NCBI GenBank assembly: GCA_963573385.1
Contig: CAUYLG010063031.1
Span: 81,351 to 145,350 of the forward strand
Origin: Cacajao melanocephalus
Taxonomy: Eukaryota > Chordata > Mammalia > Primates > Pitheciidae
DNA: 64,000 bases
Reading direction: 5' to 3'
The notes beneath the pieces were generated by a model that had not been told where the DNA came from, ran no database searches, and was given only the letters and a program-made list of their open reading frames with translations. A program made the translations under genes and the position numbers. This document shows positions 51,340 to 63,833 of the stretch, piece after piece; position 1 is the first letter of the stretch; every line of letters begins with the position of its first letter.

Positions 51340-52200
51340 GGATATAAAAATATTGCTCATTCTTCCTATGGCTGCAGAACGTATTGTTGTCTATAGGTGT
51401 ATTCAGCCAATTCCCTTTGAGATAAACATTGAAGTTGGTACCATCCTCTCCTATGAAAAATATTCCTGTAATGAAGAGCTTTGTGCATGTCCCTTTCTAT
51501 ATATTTACATTTTATATTTAGATAATTCCTTCAGCTGAGAAGGTTGCAACAAATGGTAAATGATATGTAATATTACTACAATTTGAGGTTCTTTAATATT
51601 CAACAGTGTAAAATTGTTACTTATTCCAGATTATAGAGGGAAAAAAATTGCAATTTATCTCAGGGTTTTTATGGTTGCCTTCTTTTTTTTTACATTCAAC
51701 TCTGATTCATTTGAAAATTGGCCTTGCATAGAAATGGGTTTAATTTGTAACTTTTGACTGCATGTCAACATCAGTATCTTATTGAAGTGTAAACTTTGTG
51801 GTGGTGGGAATACACAAAATTGGGAAATTTTCTGAATTTGGTATTGTTTTACTGATTATGTTTATTCATCACCAATGCCATGCCTCTTTGATTATATAGG
51901 TTTTAAAATATGTTTTAATATCTGAAAACACTCCCCTCCTCACTCTGCTTTCCTAGTATGTTTCTCTTTACTCTTCTGTGTTTGCTCTTCCAAATAAGTT
52001 TTATAACAAACTTCTTTAGATCCAAAAAAACAACTGTTAGCATTTTAAACAGCTAACACTCAATTACAGATTACTTAAGGGAGAACTACTATTTCTTAAG
52101 ACTTTATATTCAAGAAAATAAGCTGTTTTTCTATTTGTTTATGTCTCTTTTGTGTCAGATAGTTATCTGGATAAGATAATTTTATGATTTGCCTTGTTAA
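51340..52200 (-). mobile_element. Old LINE-like sequence (L1ME/L1M?), minus strand
   Basis: TTCTTCCTATGGCTGCAGAA..., GAGCTTTGTGCATGTCCCTT and the following order resemble a reverse-read old L1 3' region. Highly decayed. Confidence 0.45.
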
Positions 52201-52212
52201 AATTTTGGATGT

Positions 52213-52575
52213 TGTATTAGTCTTTTTCTCATGCTATTAATAAAGACATATCCAAGACTGAGTAATTTATAAAGGAAAGAAGTTTAATTGACTCACAATT
52301 CCACATGGCTGAGTAGACCTCACAATCATGGCTGAAGGAGAATGAGGAGCAAAGTGAAGTCTTGCATGTCAGTAGGGAAGAGAGCTTGTGGAGAGGCATT
52401 CCCTTTATAAAAATATCAGATCATGAGACTTATTCACTATCACAACAGCATCATGAAAAAGATATGGCCCCATGATTCAATTACCTCCCACCCGAGTCCC
52501 TCCCACAACACTTGAGAATTATAGGAACTACAATTTAAGATGAGATTTGAGTGAGAACACAGCCAAACCATATCA
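52213..52575 (-). mobile_element. MaLR solo LTR (THE1/MST-like), minus strand
   Basis: Reverse-read LTR: TGTATTAGTCTTTTTCTCAT, GACTGAGTAATTTATAAAGG, TTGACTCACAATTCCACATG, CTCACAATCATGGCTGAAGG, CCTCCCACCCGAGTCCCTCC and an end at CCAAACCATATCA. It is flanked by GATGT (52208-52212) and GACAT (52576-52580). Confidence 0.92.
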
Positions 52576-52580
52576 GACAT

Positions 52581-54117
52581 CCCATTCTATTCTGCTTTCT
52601 TTTTAAAATATGACCCCTTCTTAACCCTAATATAAAGTTCTGCAGGCTGTAAGACTTTGAAAAATTTTTATGAAGATGAGGGTATAACATAATTACTGAA
52701 ACTCATAAACATAAGCTAAAAGCAAAACTTGGGTTAATAAATATTATCTAAATCATCTTTTATTTTACTTTAGGGCATTCTTATATTCACAATGGTGTGC
52801 ATATATTTTGGACATTCAGTACAGTCAATAAAGACTCTGAAGATAACATGTAGATGCATAGCTATGTTTACCATTTTCTAGGTGACAGAGTGAACACTAT
52901 TTTACCAAACATAATATTTTCTGGAATTTTTCTAGACTCAACTGTGTTTATGCTCATTAGTCTGTTCTCATACAGTGAAGAAGTTATTAGATAAAATTAG
53001 TGTCTTTACAATAATGGTTCAGAATATATATTCTGCTCAGTAAGCTTAGATATAAACATTTTTATTCCACACCAGATGGTATAGGCTCAGCCCCATGACA
53101 GTAACTATAGATGCATTTTTGCAACATTATGGGTAAGCAAACAAGTATGAAACAGTCTCAACAATACATTTGTGACAAAAAAGAAGCATTTCTGTGCTAA
53201 TGTGTCAGCTGTTACACACAGAGCTCATTGCCATTAACAGTAAAATTTTGGATTGATAGGCCTCTGTAATGTGACAATGCATGCGGGAATTACACTACCC
53301 ATTAATCATGTGTAATGCTAGAATACAGTAATTTCGAGTTAAGAGTTAGTTCTGAATAACATGCTTCCAAGTGTCTAACAGAGAAGACAGTTGTATTTTC
53401 CATCATTCCCATTAACCACATATTTGATCTGAAAAACCAATAACAAACTATCTACAAGGATATGCTGATGAACTACAATAGCAATATCACAAAAATCTCA
53501 CAGTATCAATCTCACATACATCAAGAATGTATGAGAAATTATATGGAAATAATTTACTGTTCAGTTTAAATTTTAAATAAACAATGGCTGCATTTGCTTT
53601 TTCACGACTAACATATTTTGATAGGTTTGTTGAAGTTTAGAAAGATAAATATATGATTTCTCTCTTACAGAATTTTGGTCTAATAAGGCATATCTTTGAA
53701 TGTTTACATTTTATGGGTTAATGTAATATTTATAAAAGAATATTTTATAATAACATATGTTTCCTTCCATTTCAATCTATTGGTTATCTACTATGTAATA
53801 CTTTAAACAGTAGTTCTTATTAAACTAGAAAGTATTCTGAATTAGTGAACCAAAATTTACAAACATTAGTAAGCAAACACAAGCATGCTGAAAGAAGAGA
53901 GAATTGAATGGAACAAAATATTTTGAGTTATAAATCCTATTACAAATTTCAAATGTTCATGCTTTCACAGACAAAAAAAAACCTTTGATTAATTTTCTTT
54001 GAATAGTGTAGCTTTTATACGATAAAACATACAAACAATTCTATTACCTCCTATGACACCTTTGCAGGTTAAATATTTGAACCTGCTAGAAACTAGAACA
54101 CCCCTTCAGAGAAAAAT
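52581..54117. other. Unassigned A+T-rich DNA
   Basis: No gene or clear repeat. Confidence 0.4.
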
Positions 54118-54178
54118 CACACACATACACACACACACACACACATATACAGACACACACACACACACACACACACCA
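54118..54178. repeat. (CA)n microsatellite
   Basis: CA run interrupted by ATAC and ATATACAGA. The 76-codon minus frame through it is an artefact. Confidence 0.95.
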
Positions 54179-55397
54179 GTCTGAGTCTTCTCTCAAAATT
54201 ATTTTAGTTCTAAAGCCAGACAAAATGTGAGATAGAACTTGCCAATCTAAAACAAATATATGATCAAAACTCAAAATACTACAAATGTGTGTTTTCTTAT
54301 TTTGGTAAGAACTCATGTTATATGTTTGTGCATGCTAGTACTTGGACAAATGGGATAGTGAGATTTTGACCAAGTCATCTTCTGAGTGCCACGATTTTCC
54401 TAGTGAAATGGGAGACTATATCAGTTAAATAAGATGTAGTGGGAGATAAAGTTAGAGGTTGAGAAGAATGTAGAAGGTATGAAATAAATACCCAGGAGAG
54501 ACGTGGAGTGAAGACTGATGAAATAAATTAAGATTTTTGGGCAGTTGTAAGGAAATACTTGAGATGCCAGATTGCATTCAGTATAAACTTTAACTTTTGT
54601 AGCTATAAATTATAGTGAACAATTAGCATGGCTATGAAGTACTTTTCAGCCAGGTTCCGCTGCAGAGATTTGGATGTTTATTAGGAAGAAATTTGTATGT
54701 AATCAAAATTCTACTGTTCTTACATGAGTACTACAAAATAAACAGAGAAATGGAGTTGAGGTACATGAAAGCAATTGATAAAAATGACTGACTATGGAAT
54801 TTCACCTTTAGCCTCTAGTACATGAGGCTAGAGAAACGAACAGGGCAAAGGCAATATAATTAATGAAGTTTAAATATCATTAGTCAAAAGATTTTGGTGT
54901 GAGGAAGCTGGAGATAATACATTCAAAGTACAAAGACCAATGGGCAGCAAGTAGAATATATGCTTTGTAATTATAGACAATGTGCTGCCATTGATAAATA
55001 CAAAGGGTTTGGTTATGACCAAGGGAATAATTAGTCACAATAGGATGGAGGACAACATTATAGGGGAAGACAAATTCCAAGAGCTGAGAATCCAGACTAT
55101 TGGAATGAACTTCTACATCTATATAAAATTGACCACGATTCAAGATCAGATTAGACTTGGAGATATTGAAGTTAGTTAAAAAAATCATTTAAAAAATGAG
55201 AGGCTATTGGCTGCCATAAGAGGACATAAGATTCAGCCCTGATGATTTTAGGCAAGTTGGAGGCAAAATGTTCTGGAGGTAACTCTTAGAAAAAGATAAT
55301 TTTTCAATCCAGTGTTACTAGAGCTGTGGCAGGAAACTCATACACTGTCCTACATAAGTCTCCATTAAATTAAACATAAAAACAGTCAGTGCCAGTT
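54179..55397. other. Unassigned DNA, possibly an old repeat
   Basis: Frames of 102 codons (minus, 54880-55188) and 65 codons (plus, 54982-55179) overlap on opposite strands with no family signature. The text around 54430-55240 has a purine-rich, repeat-like feel, but I cannot name it. Confidence 0.35.
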
Positions 55398-55835
55398 GTG
55401 GGTTGAGTTGTGTTCCTCTAAATAATATGTGAAACCTAACCCCAAGTAGCTGTGAAAGTGAATTTATTTGGAAATAGGGTCTTTGCAGATATAATCATAT
55501 TAAGATAAAGTCATTAGGATGGGCCCTGATCAAATATAATCAAAGATACTATATAATAGAAGAGACACAGACATATAGACACACACAGAGAAGGCCATGA
55601 GATGACAGGGGCAGAGAATGGAATGATGGAGAGAATCCAAGGAATGACGCAGTTACTGCCAACTACCAGAAGCTGGAAGAGACAAGCAAGAAGTCTTCTG
55701 TCGAGCTTACAGAGGGAAGCACCTGCTGACACCTTGATTTTGGGCTTCTCATCTCCAGTCTTCGAGAATAAATTTCTGCTGTTTTAATCCACCTGGTTTA
55801 TGGCAATAGATTATAAAAGCCTTAGAAAACAGTGC
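55398..55835 (+). mobile_element. MLT1-type MaLR LTR, plus strand
   Basis: Landmarks in order: GGTTGAGTTGTGTTCCTCTA, CCTAACCCCAAGTAGCTGTG, TTATTTGGAAATAGGGTCTT, ATTAGGATGGGCCCTGATC, CAGAAGCTGGAAGAGACAAG, ACACCTTGATTTTGGGCTTC and an AATAAATTTCTGCTGTTTTA end containing the polyadenylation signal. Confidence 0.85.
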
Positions 55836-56385
55836 CTAAGACATTTGCAGGGAAATTGATGTTCTCAGGGAAAAAAATCATGTTTTTTGTCAGAGTAAGA
55901 AGGGAAATATAAGGGACAGAGTTGTGATTTTGGTGATTATTGGACTATATTCTAAATGGCAGAGTGAGAGTTTGTTATAAATATTTTCTCACAGTATAGA
56001 TATTGGCTTAATGCTTAAAAGTAGATTCCCATCTTTATAAATATACATATTGTCTTATCTAAACATATAAAAGACAAAGTTTATAAATTAAATTTAATCA
56101 TTGTTTATCGTAGTATTGTGATTAGAATTGATCTGTTATTTACAACACAATTAAAAGCTGGAAGGATATAATCATTTTCATTTCAATAGGTGTATAATAA
56201 CCTCAATATATTGATTCTTTGTTAATAATTAACCAATTTCAAAGAAATATTCTTCACATGTAAAACAAACATTATAATAAAAATGAAAAGAAGAAAATAC
56301 ATATGTTCTATTAAACATATATAATAGAAATAAAAGACTAATACCCTAATTTCTTTGTCATGGATAATTTTTCACTTTTTAAAGT
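55836..56385. other. Unassigned A+T-rich DNA
   Basis: No recognisable feature. Confidence 0.4.
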
Positions 56386-56401
56386 AAATTTGTCGATGAA
56401 A

Positions 56402-57794
<1,393 letters not shown>

Positions 57795-57913
57795 AAAGGT
57801 ATAGGCTCAAACTAAGTTATTAGTTCCAATCATATTTGGAGCATCAAGCACAGGTCCTGGGTCTTAGTGACCCCATTATTAGATAATTATTGAACTGCAT
57901 TCTGATTGTTAAT
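57795..57913 (+). repeat. 119-bp direct repeat, copy 1
   Basis: Begins AAAGGTATAGGCTCAAA and ends TCTGATTGTTAAT. By eye it matches copy 2 at 110 of 119 positions without gaps. Confidence 0.93.
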
Positions 57914-58534
57914 CCTATCCACTCATTTCAGCATTCATGATACAATTAATCCTCCTCAAGTTTTCCAAAACATTAAAAATTTTAACATATTATTTATGCA
58001 TGATATTTACTTTTTATTAACTCCTCCCATCACAGAAATGTATGCAAACCAGTAATGTATGCAAAACATATATGCAGCATTTTCTCCTTAATCTCCTGAT
58101 ATACTTACGTTCCTAGCACAGTGTCTTTCATGGAATAAACACACAGCCAATATTTGACTGAGGGAGGCAATTAACAAAGAATAGCTACTAACATTTTCAT
58201 TTCTATGCATCAAGAGCACAGGAATTTCAGTTCATTTCTGAAGTGAAAGAAACATTTTAATGTACATTTCCATGGTCCTTTTATTGTTAACATTATTACA
58301 TTTGAAGACTTAAGAACCTATTTGATGAACACACTTAAAGGTATCAAAAAAATATACCTAAATACCCACAGTGTCTGGGTAAAATTATTAAAAATGTAGC
58401 AAACCAAAGGCTTAATTATCTAGATTGATGTTCTGAAACAAATCTCTTAGTTTGTGGCTCTCATTCACTTAATCCAAATGATCATTCTTCTTATCTCTGT
58501 CCAACTCCTTTATATTGCTAAATCAGTTGGACAG
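57914..58534. other. Unassigned spacer between the two 119-bp copies
   Basis: A+T-rich, with no recognised repeat or gene. Confidence 0.4.
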
Positions 58535-58653
58535 AAAGGTATAGGCTCAAAATAAGTTACTAGGTCCAATCATATTCAGAGTATCAAACATAGGTCCTGG
58601 GTCTTAGTGACCCCATTATTAGATAATTATTGAATTGCATTCTGATTGTTAAT
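58535..58653 (+). repeat. 119-bp direct repeat, copy 2
   Basis: Same length and orientation as copy 1, 740 bp downstream. It runs straight into a 23-bp tandem pair (58644-58666 and 58667-58689) starting GATTGTTAATTTT. Confidence 0.93.
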
Positions 58654-58689
58654 TTTTAAAACGAATGATTGTTAATTTTCAAAATGAAT

Positions 58690-59344
58690 GATGCTCATTA
58701 CCACTCAAATTGTTTACTCTCCATAGTAAAAGATCACAATATGCACTTGCCCAGAAGAAAAGAAATATAAATAAAGCCAGTTGAGTATGAACATAAAAAC
58801 ATAAGATGTGGAGACTCTTTTCTTATGCAGCATTTATACCCTCTCCACCTAAATGTTATCTTAGGAAAACCTTCTGGTTTTTGAAGAAAAAGTGGGTAAG
58901 CATATTTTTAGACTGTGAAACAATATTTTGTTTGTTCCTTTGTTTTAAAATATTGTTTGAGCTACAACCATCCAAGCCAAACCAAACTCATATGTGAAAT
59001 GGATTTGGCCTGCAGAATACTAATATGTGACTGCATTACTCCATCATCCCCAGAAAAATTACAATCTATTAATCAGTGCATTTTTCTAGGTTAGCAAACA
59101 TTTAATAAGATTAAAAAGTGTCTGCAGTATTCCTTAATCTTTAAAACCTAGTCCACAACTTTGTTTTCCACATCCATAGTCCCAACACTTAATAGAGAGT
59201 TGTCAAGGAGAGCGATTTTCTGATAGTTTATGATTAACTCATGGTGTATTTCCTCTGTATTTTATTATGTTTTGATTTAAACAGTGTACCTGTGAACCTA
59301 CCTGAGTTTGTAATCTAGATGTATATGTACGAATGAGTACCTCC
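58690..59344. other. Unassigned A+T-rich DNA
   Basis: No gene or clear repeat; short chance frames only. Confidence 0.4.
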
Positions 59345-60640
59345 TTCATTTTCATTCTAAAGGATCATATCAGTACAAAACAATAGCAACATCAAAGGCA
59401 CAGGCAGCAAAAGAAAAAGTAGACAAAATGGACTTTGTGAAAATTAAAAATATTTGTCCATCAAAAGGCATTATCAACCGAGTAAAAAGACAATTCACAG
59501 AAGGGGAAGACTATTTGCAAATCATATATCTGATAAGGGATTGATAAACGGAATATACTGAGAACTACTAAAATTCAACAACAACAACAAAAACAAAAAA
59601 AAAAAAACAGATTCAAGAGTGGCAAAGGATTTGAGTAGATGTTTCTCCAAAGAAGATGTAAAATTGGCCAAGAAGTACACAAAAAGATGTTCAATATCAC
59701 TAATCATTAGATAAATGAAAATCAAAGCTACAATGAAATATCCTTTAGGAAGACAACTATTTAAAAAAAAAAAGAAAAGAAAACAGAAAATAACAGAGGA
59801 AGATATGGAGAAGCTGGATTCCTTGTGCACTGTAGGTAGGAACACAGAATAAAACAGATACTACAGAAAACAGTATGGTAGTTCCACTTACAGTTTTGTA
59901 CCCCCCTGCCCCAATTAAAAGCCAAATCTTAAAGAGATACTTGTGCACCCATGTTTTTAGTAACAGTATTTACAACAGCTAAAATGTGGAAGCAACCCAA
60001 GTGCCCAAAAACAGATACATGGATAAACAAAATATGGTACATATATAGTATAAAATATTATTCAGGCTAAAAGGGAAAATTTTGTTTTAATTTATTATAC
60101 TTTAAGTTCTGGGGCACATGTGCAGATCGTGCAGGTTTGTCACATGTGTATACACATGCCATGGTGGTGGTTCACTGCATCCATCACCCCATCATCTACA
60201 TTAGGTATTTCTCCTAATGCTATCCTGCCCAATCCGTCCCCCACCCAACCCCCGCTATTCCTCCCCTAGCCTGCCACCCCCCAGGAAAAGAATTTTGACA
60301 CATACTGCAACATGAATGAGTATTGAAGACAATATGCTAACTGAAATAAGCCAGTCACAAAAATACAATCGACTGTATGATTCCATTTATATTACATACT
60401 TAAAGTAGTCAAATCTATAGAAACAGAAAGTAGAAGAGTGGTTACTAGGTGCTGGGGGGCAGGGTGAATATGGATTTATTTGTTTAATGGATGCAGACTT
60501 TCACTTTTACAGGATGAAAACAGTTACAGAAGTGAGTGGTGGCAATGTTTGCACGTTACGAATGTATAGAAGACCACTTTAAGTGGATAAGGTTGCAAAT
60601 TTTATGTTACATATATTTAATCACAATAAAATACAATTAA
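59345..60640 (+). mobile_element. L1 ORF2 end and 3' UTR (L1M-type), plus strand
   Basis: Readable L1 order: GACTTTGTGAAAATTAAAAA, CAAATCATATATCTGATAAG, CCAAAGAAGATGTAAAATTG, AATCAAAGCTACAATGAAAT, GTGGAAGCAACCCAAGTGCC, ATGGATAAACAAAATATGGT, and after the insertion ACACATACTGCAACATGAAT and the 3' UTR. Broken by stops. A second L1 fragment interrupts it at 60085-60281. Confidence 0.88.
60085..60281 (-). mobile_element. Short 5'-truncated L1 inserted in the older L1, minus strand
   Basis: Reverse-read L1 3' end: TATACTTTAAGTTCTGGGGC, CAGGTTTGTCACATGTGTAT, TGCCATGGTGGTGGTTCACT and TATTTCTCCTAATGCTATCC. The flanks AAAAGGGAAAATTTTG and AGGAAAAGAATTTTG are a target duplication of about 15 bp. Confidence 0.9.
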
Positions 60641-62889
60641 ATAAATAAAACAACATAAAACAAACCCCACAAAAGTCATTTACTGCAAACTAGTGGCTTT
60701 ACACTGTGGCTTAAAGGTATCCCAGGAAAAATATGAGGCATCATACCATCCTAGGCTTTCTTCTTAAATAACTGCTGATAGAATAACACTAAAATCAACA
60801 CTGAAAATGAAGCAATTTAACACACAAAAAAAATTTATATTGATCATACTACATATCCAATGAAGGTTGGTACAAAAAAGAAGGTACTCTACAATGGCAC
60901 TCAGGGACTCAGTTGAATCAGTTTCCCCTTCTAGAATGTTGCTGATTATCACAGTAGAAGAAGAAATAGGATTTGCTCACAATACATTGCTCAAAATGAG
61001 TTACTTGGTCATGCCTAACATCAAGGGACAGGGATATGTTGGACTGGAGATTAACTGGTGAGACTCACTGTCTGTGCCTTACTGGAACTAAGGTATTTTT
61101 TGTTGTAAATTTCTTCCTTTCAGAATATTTTGTTGTCAATAAAGTATATCAACCTGAAAACAGTCAAAATTTTCTCAAAATTAAATTTATTGTAAATATT
61201 GTCTCATTCTTAAATGTCAACTTACAAATGTAAGTTTTCATATTCCAAATCATATTGTATTGATAGGAACTACATTTTTGTGTCATTAATTCTTCCATTA
61301 ATATTATCTGACTAGTGACTTCAGTGTGTATGCATGCAGCTTCACATAATACAATTCTTCAAGAAACTTAAAGACATATATATATATATGTATATATATG
61401 TATATATGGGTGTATTTTATTTAAGTATGTGCACATGTAGAATGTGTAACATTCTATTTGGCCATTAAAATTCTATGCAGTGCATTGCTTAATACAATTA
61501 TTTAGAAATATTTCAGATTTTAATTAAATATGTAACTTTTTATTTATGTGAGAGGTAAAATTGTATGCAACATGCTGTTTGAAATATATACATATATAGC
61601 TAAATGGCTAAATCTAGTTAATTCACATATGTATTATTGCACAATTTTATGGTGAGAACATTCAAAAATTACCTTCTTTGTATTTTTTCAGAAGAGAACG
61701 TATTGTTACAAACTATAGTCACTATATTGTGAAATGAATCTCTTGAATTTATTTCTCCTAACTGAAATTTTGCATTTTTTGATCAACGTCTCCCCAACAC
61801 ACTCACTGCTCCTTTGTCCCACTCCCTGATTACTGCATTTTACTCACCTAAAATTGTAGTTTAATGTATGTCCAAAAATTATGTGTTAAATAAGTTTATG
61901 AGTCACATCTAATTATACTATGTGGCCTAAAAGGTAAAAAAATTATAAGTGTATTATTAGATTTTAAGATCAACACAGTTTTAAAATATGCAATAAAATG
62001 AATGGTGAAATGTGATTTAAAGCAATGTTTAAACATCTTTAGGTTTTTAATACATGCAAAATAATAGATGTTTAAAAAGAGATTGATCTGCCATGACTTT
62101 AAGGGTAATGGATGATGATGATGATAATAATAATAGCAATCAGGAGGAGGAAAAGGAAAAGAAAGAAGAGCGAAAATAAAAGGGAAAGAAGGAAGAGGAA
62201 GACAAGGAACATTTTTGGGAGGTAGGTTAAAATTCCTTTGATAATTTTTTGATTTACCAACCCCCACTGTATGACTTGGAAAAGGAAGCATTAGCTTTTC
62301 TGAAATACCATGGAGTTCTGAATAAATAAAAAATTACATAGTAAAGAAATTAAATGAACGTTTGGAAATAGCATAGTTAATATATTAGTATCATCTTAAA
62401 AGTTAATGTGATCCATGGCATTCACAATTTGATCTATTGTATATCTTTCCCATTAAGTTTATTTTTATGTTAGTTATGCATAGTTAATTTCATTCATAAG
62501 TGGTTATGATATCATGCAGAATTTGTATAAACAGTGCTTTCTTGCATATAGGTTTTGAGGGGTAAAAAATTTTCTCCTTATCTATGTCCAGATATAAATC
62601 TTACCGGACCACTTTATTCGATCATAAATGAAAGGCCATCATGTATCATTATGACTTATATCCCTCATCACTAATGATTCTTTAGATTAAAGAAAAATTA
62701 CACAAATAATTTCTGGAGAATGCTTATTAAATGATACCTCAGATTGTTACATTCTGCCCCATAAATAAAACTGCCGCCTGCTTTGAGAAACCTATCTTTT
62801 CATACTTAAAGAAAAGAAAAAAAAATTTAAGCTAGACAAGCCCTCTCTGGGCATGTAGAAGCACCGTTACTTGGTGTCCAATTATCTTA
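60641..62889. other. Unassigned A+T-rich DNA
   Basis: No gene. Contains a TATA/TATG tract at 61375-61410 and a GATGATGATAATAATAAT run followed by a purine-rich stretch at 62113-62215. The 131-codon minus frame at 61896-62291 is open largely because of that purine/pyrimidine bias and has no protein signature. Confidence 0.4.
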
Positions 62890-63198
62890 TTCTTTTTTTT
62901 TTTTTTTTTTTGGTTTTGTTTTGTTTTAATGAGAAGGAGTCTCGCTCTGCTGCCAAGCTGAATTGAAGTGGCATGATCTCGGCTCACTGCAATCTTCGCC
63001 TCCCAGGTTCAAGCAAGTTCCCTGCCTCAGCCTCCCGAGTAGCTCGGACCACAGGTGCTCACCACCATGCCAGGCTAATTTTTGGTATTTTAGTAGAGAC
63101 AGGGTTTCCCCATGTTGGCCAGGATCCTGAACTCGCGATCCGCCAGCCTCGGCCTCCCAAAGTGTTGGGATTACAGGTGTGAGCCACCACACCCGGCC
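62890..63198 (-). mobile_element. Alu element (S-like), minus strand
   Basis: T-run with GGTTTTGTTTTG tail, then GAGAAGGAGTCTCGCTCTG, ending ACCACACCCGGCC. TATCTT on each side is a short possible target duplication. A small deletion lies near GCCAGGATCCTGAACTC. Frames on both strands are Alu artefacts. Confidence 0.93.
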
Positions 63199-63589
63199 TA
63201 TCTTGCACATTTTTCACATCATGCAATTCATTACACATCAAGTGTATGGTAGGTGCTGTTCTGATTACTAGCCATGTACAAATGAAAATGCACCTCATGC
63301 TCTCTTCCCAGTAAAGTTAATATTTGACTTTGAAGAAATATAATAAACTATTTAATACAATAATAATATTTAATACAATGAGTCCAAAGGAAAAGGGACT
63401 CCAAAGTCAGTGAGAGATTTGGAAACAAACTTTATAAGGAATATAACATTCGATTAAAATTTACAAATGATGACAGAGCAGATTTACAGGCAGCTGGAAC
63501 AACATGAATTGAAGCATGTGACGGAAAAGAGCCTAGCAAGTTCATAAGGAAAACAGTCAATTATAATATTTTTAAAAAATAATTGAATG
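63199..63589. other. Unassigned flank of the CpG island
   Basis: Ordinary A+T-rich DNA ending abruptly where the CpG-rich sequence begins. Confidence 0.4.
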
Positions 63590-63833
63590 GGAAGAGTCGC
63601 GGGGCAGGTACGCGAGCTCGCAGCTCGCGCGCGGAGGTCGGCGGTGGCGGGAAAGGGCTCACGAGAGCGAGAGAGCGCGGTGGGGCGGGGCGGGAGAAAG
63701 GGGCCGCCCTGAGGAGTTTGGCGTTTACGTGTGGCAGCGGAAGAGTTTTGCTTTTGGTGCGCGTCTCTGAATACTGTTCCTGCCGCTGACTGAGGGGTCC
63801 GCTCGAAAGCTCCCCTCCTCCGCCCGCAGCCCA

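Noticed and set aside
61896..62291. 131-codon minus frame
   Set aside because: It crosses a GAT/AAT run and a purine-rich tract, and the protein is low complexity with no signature.
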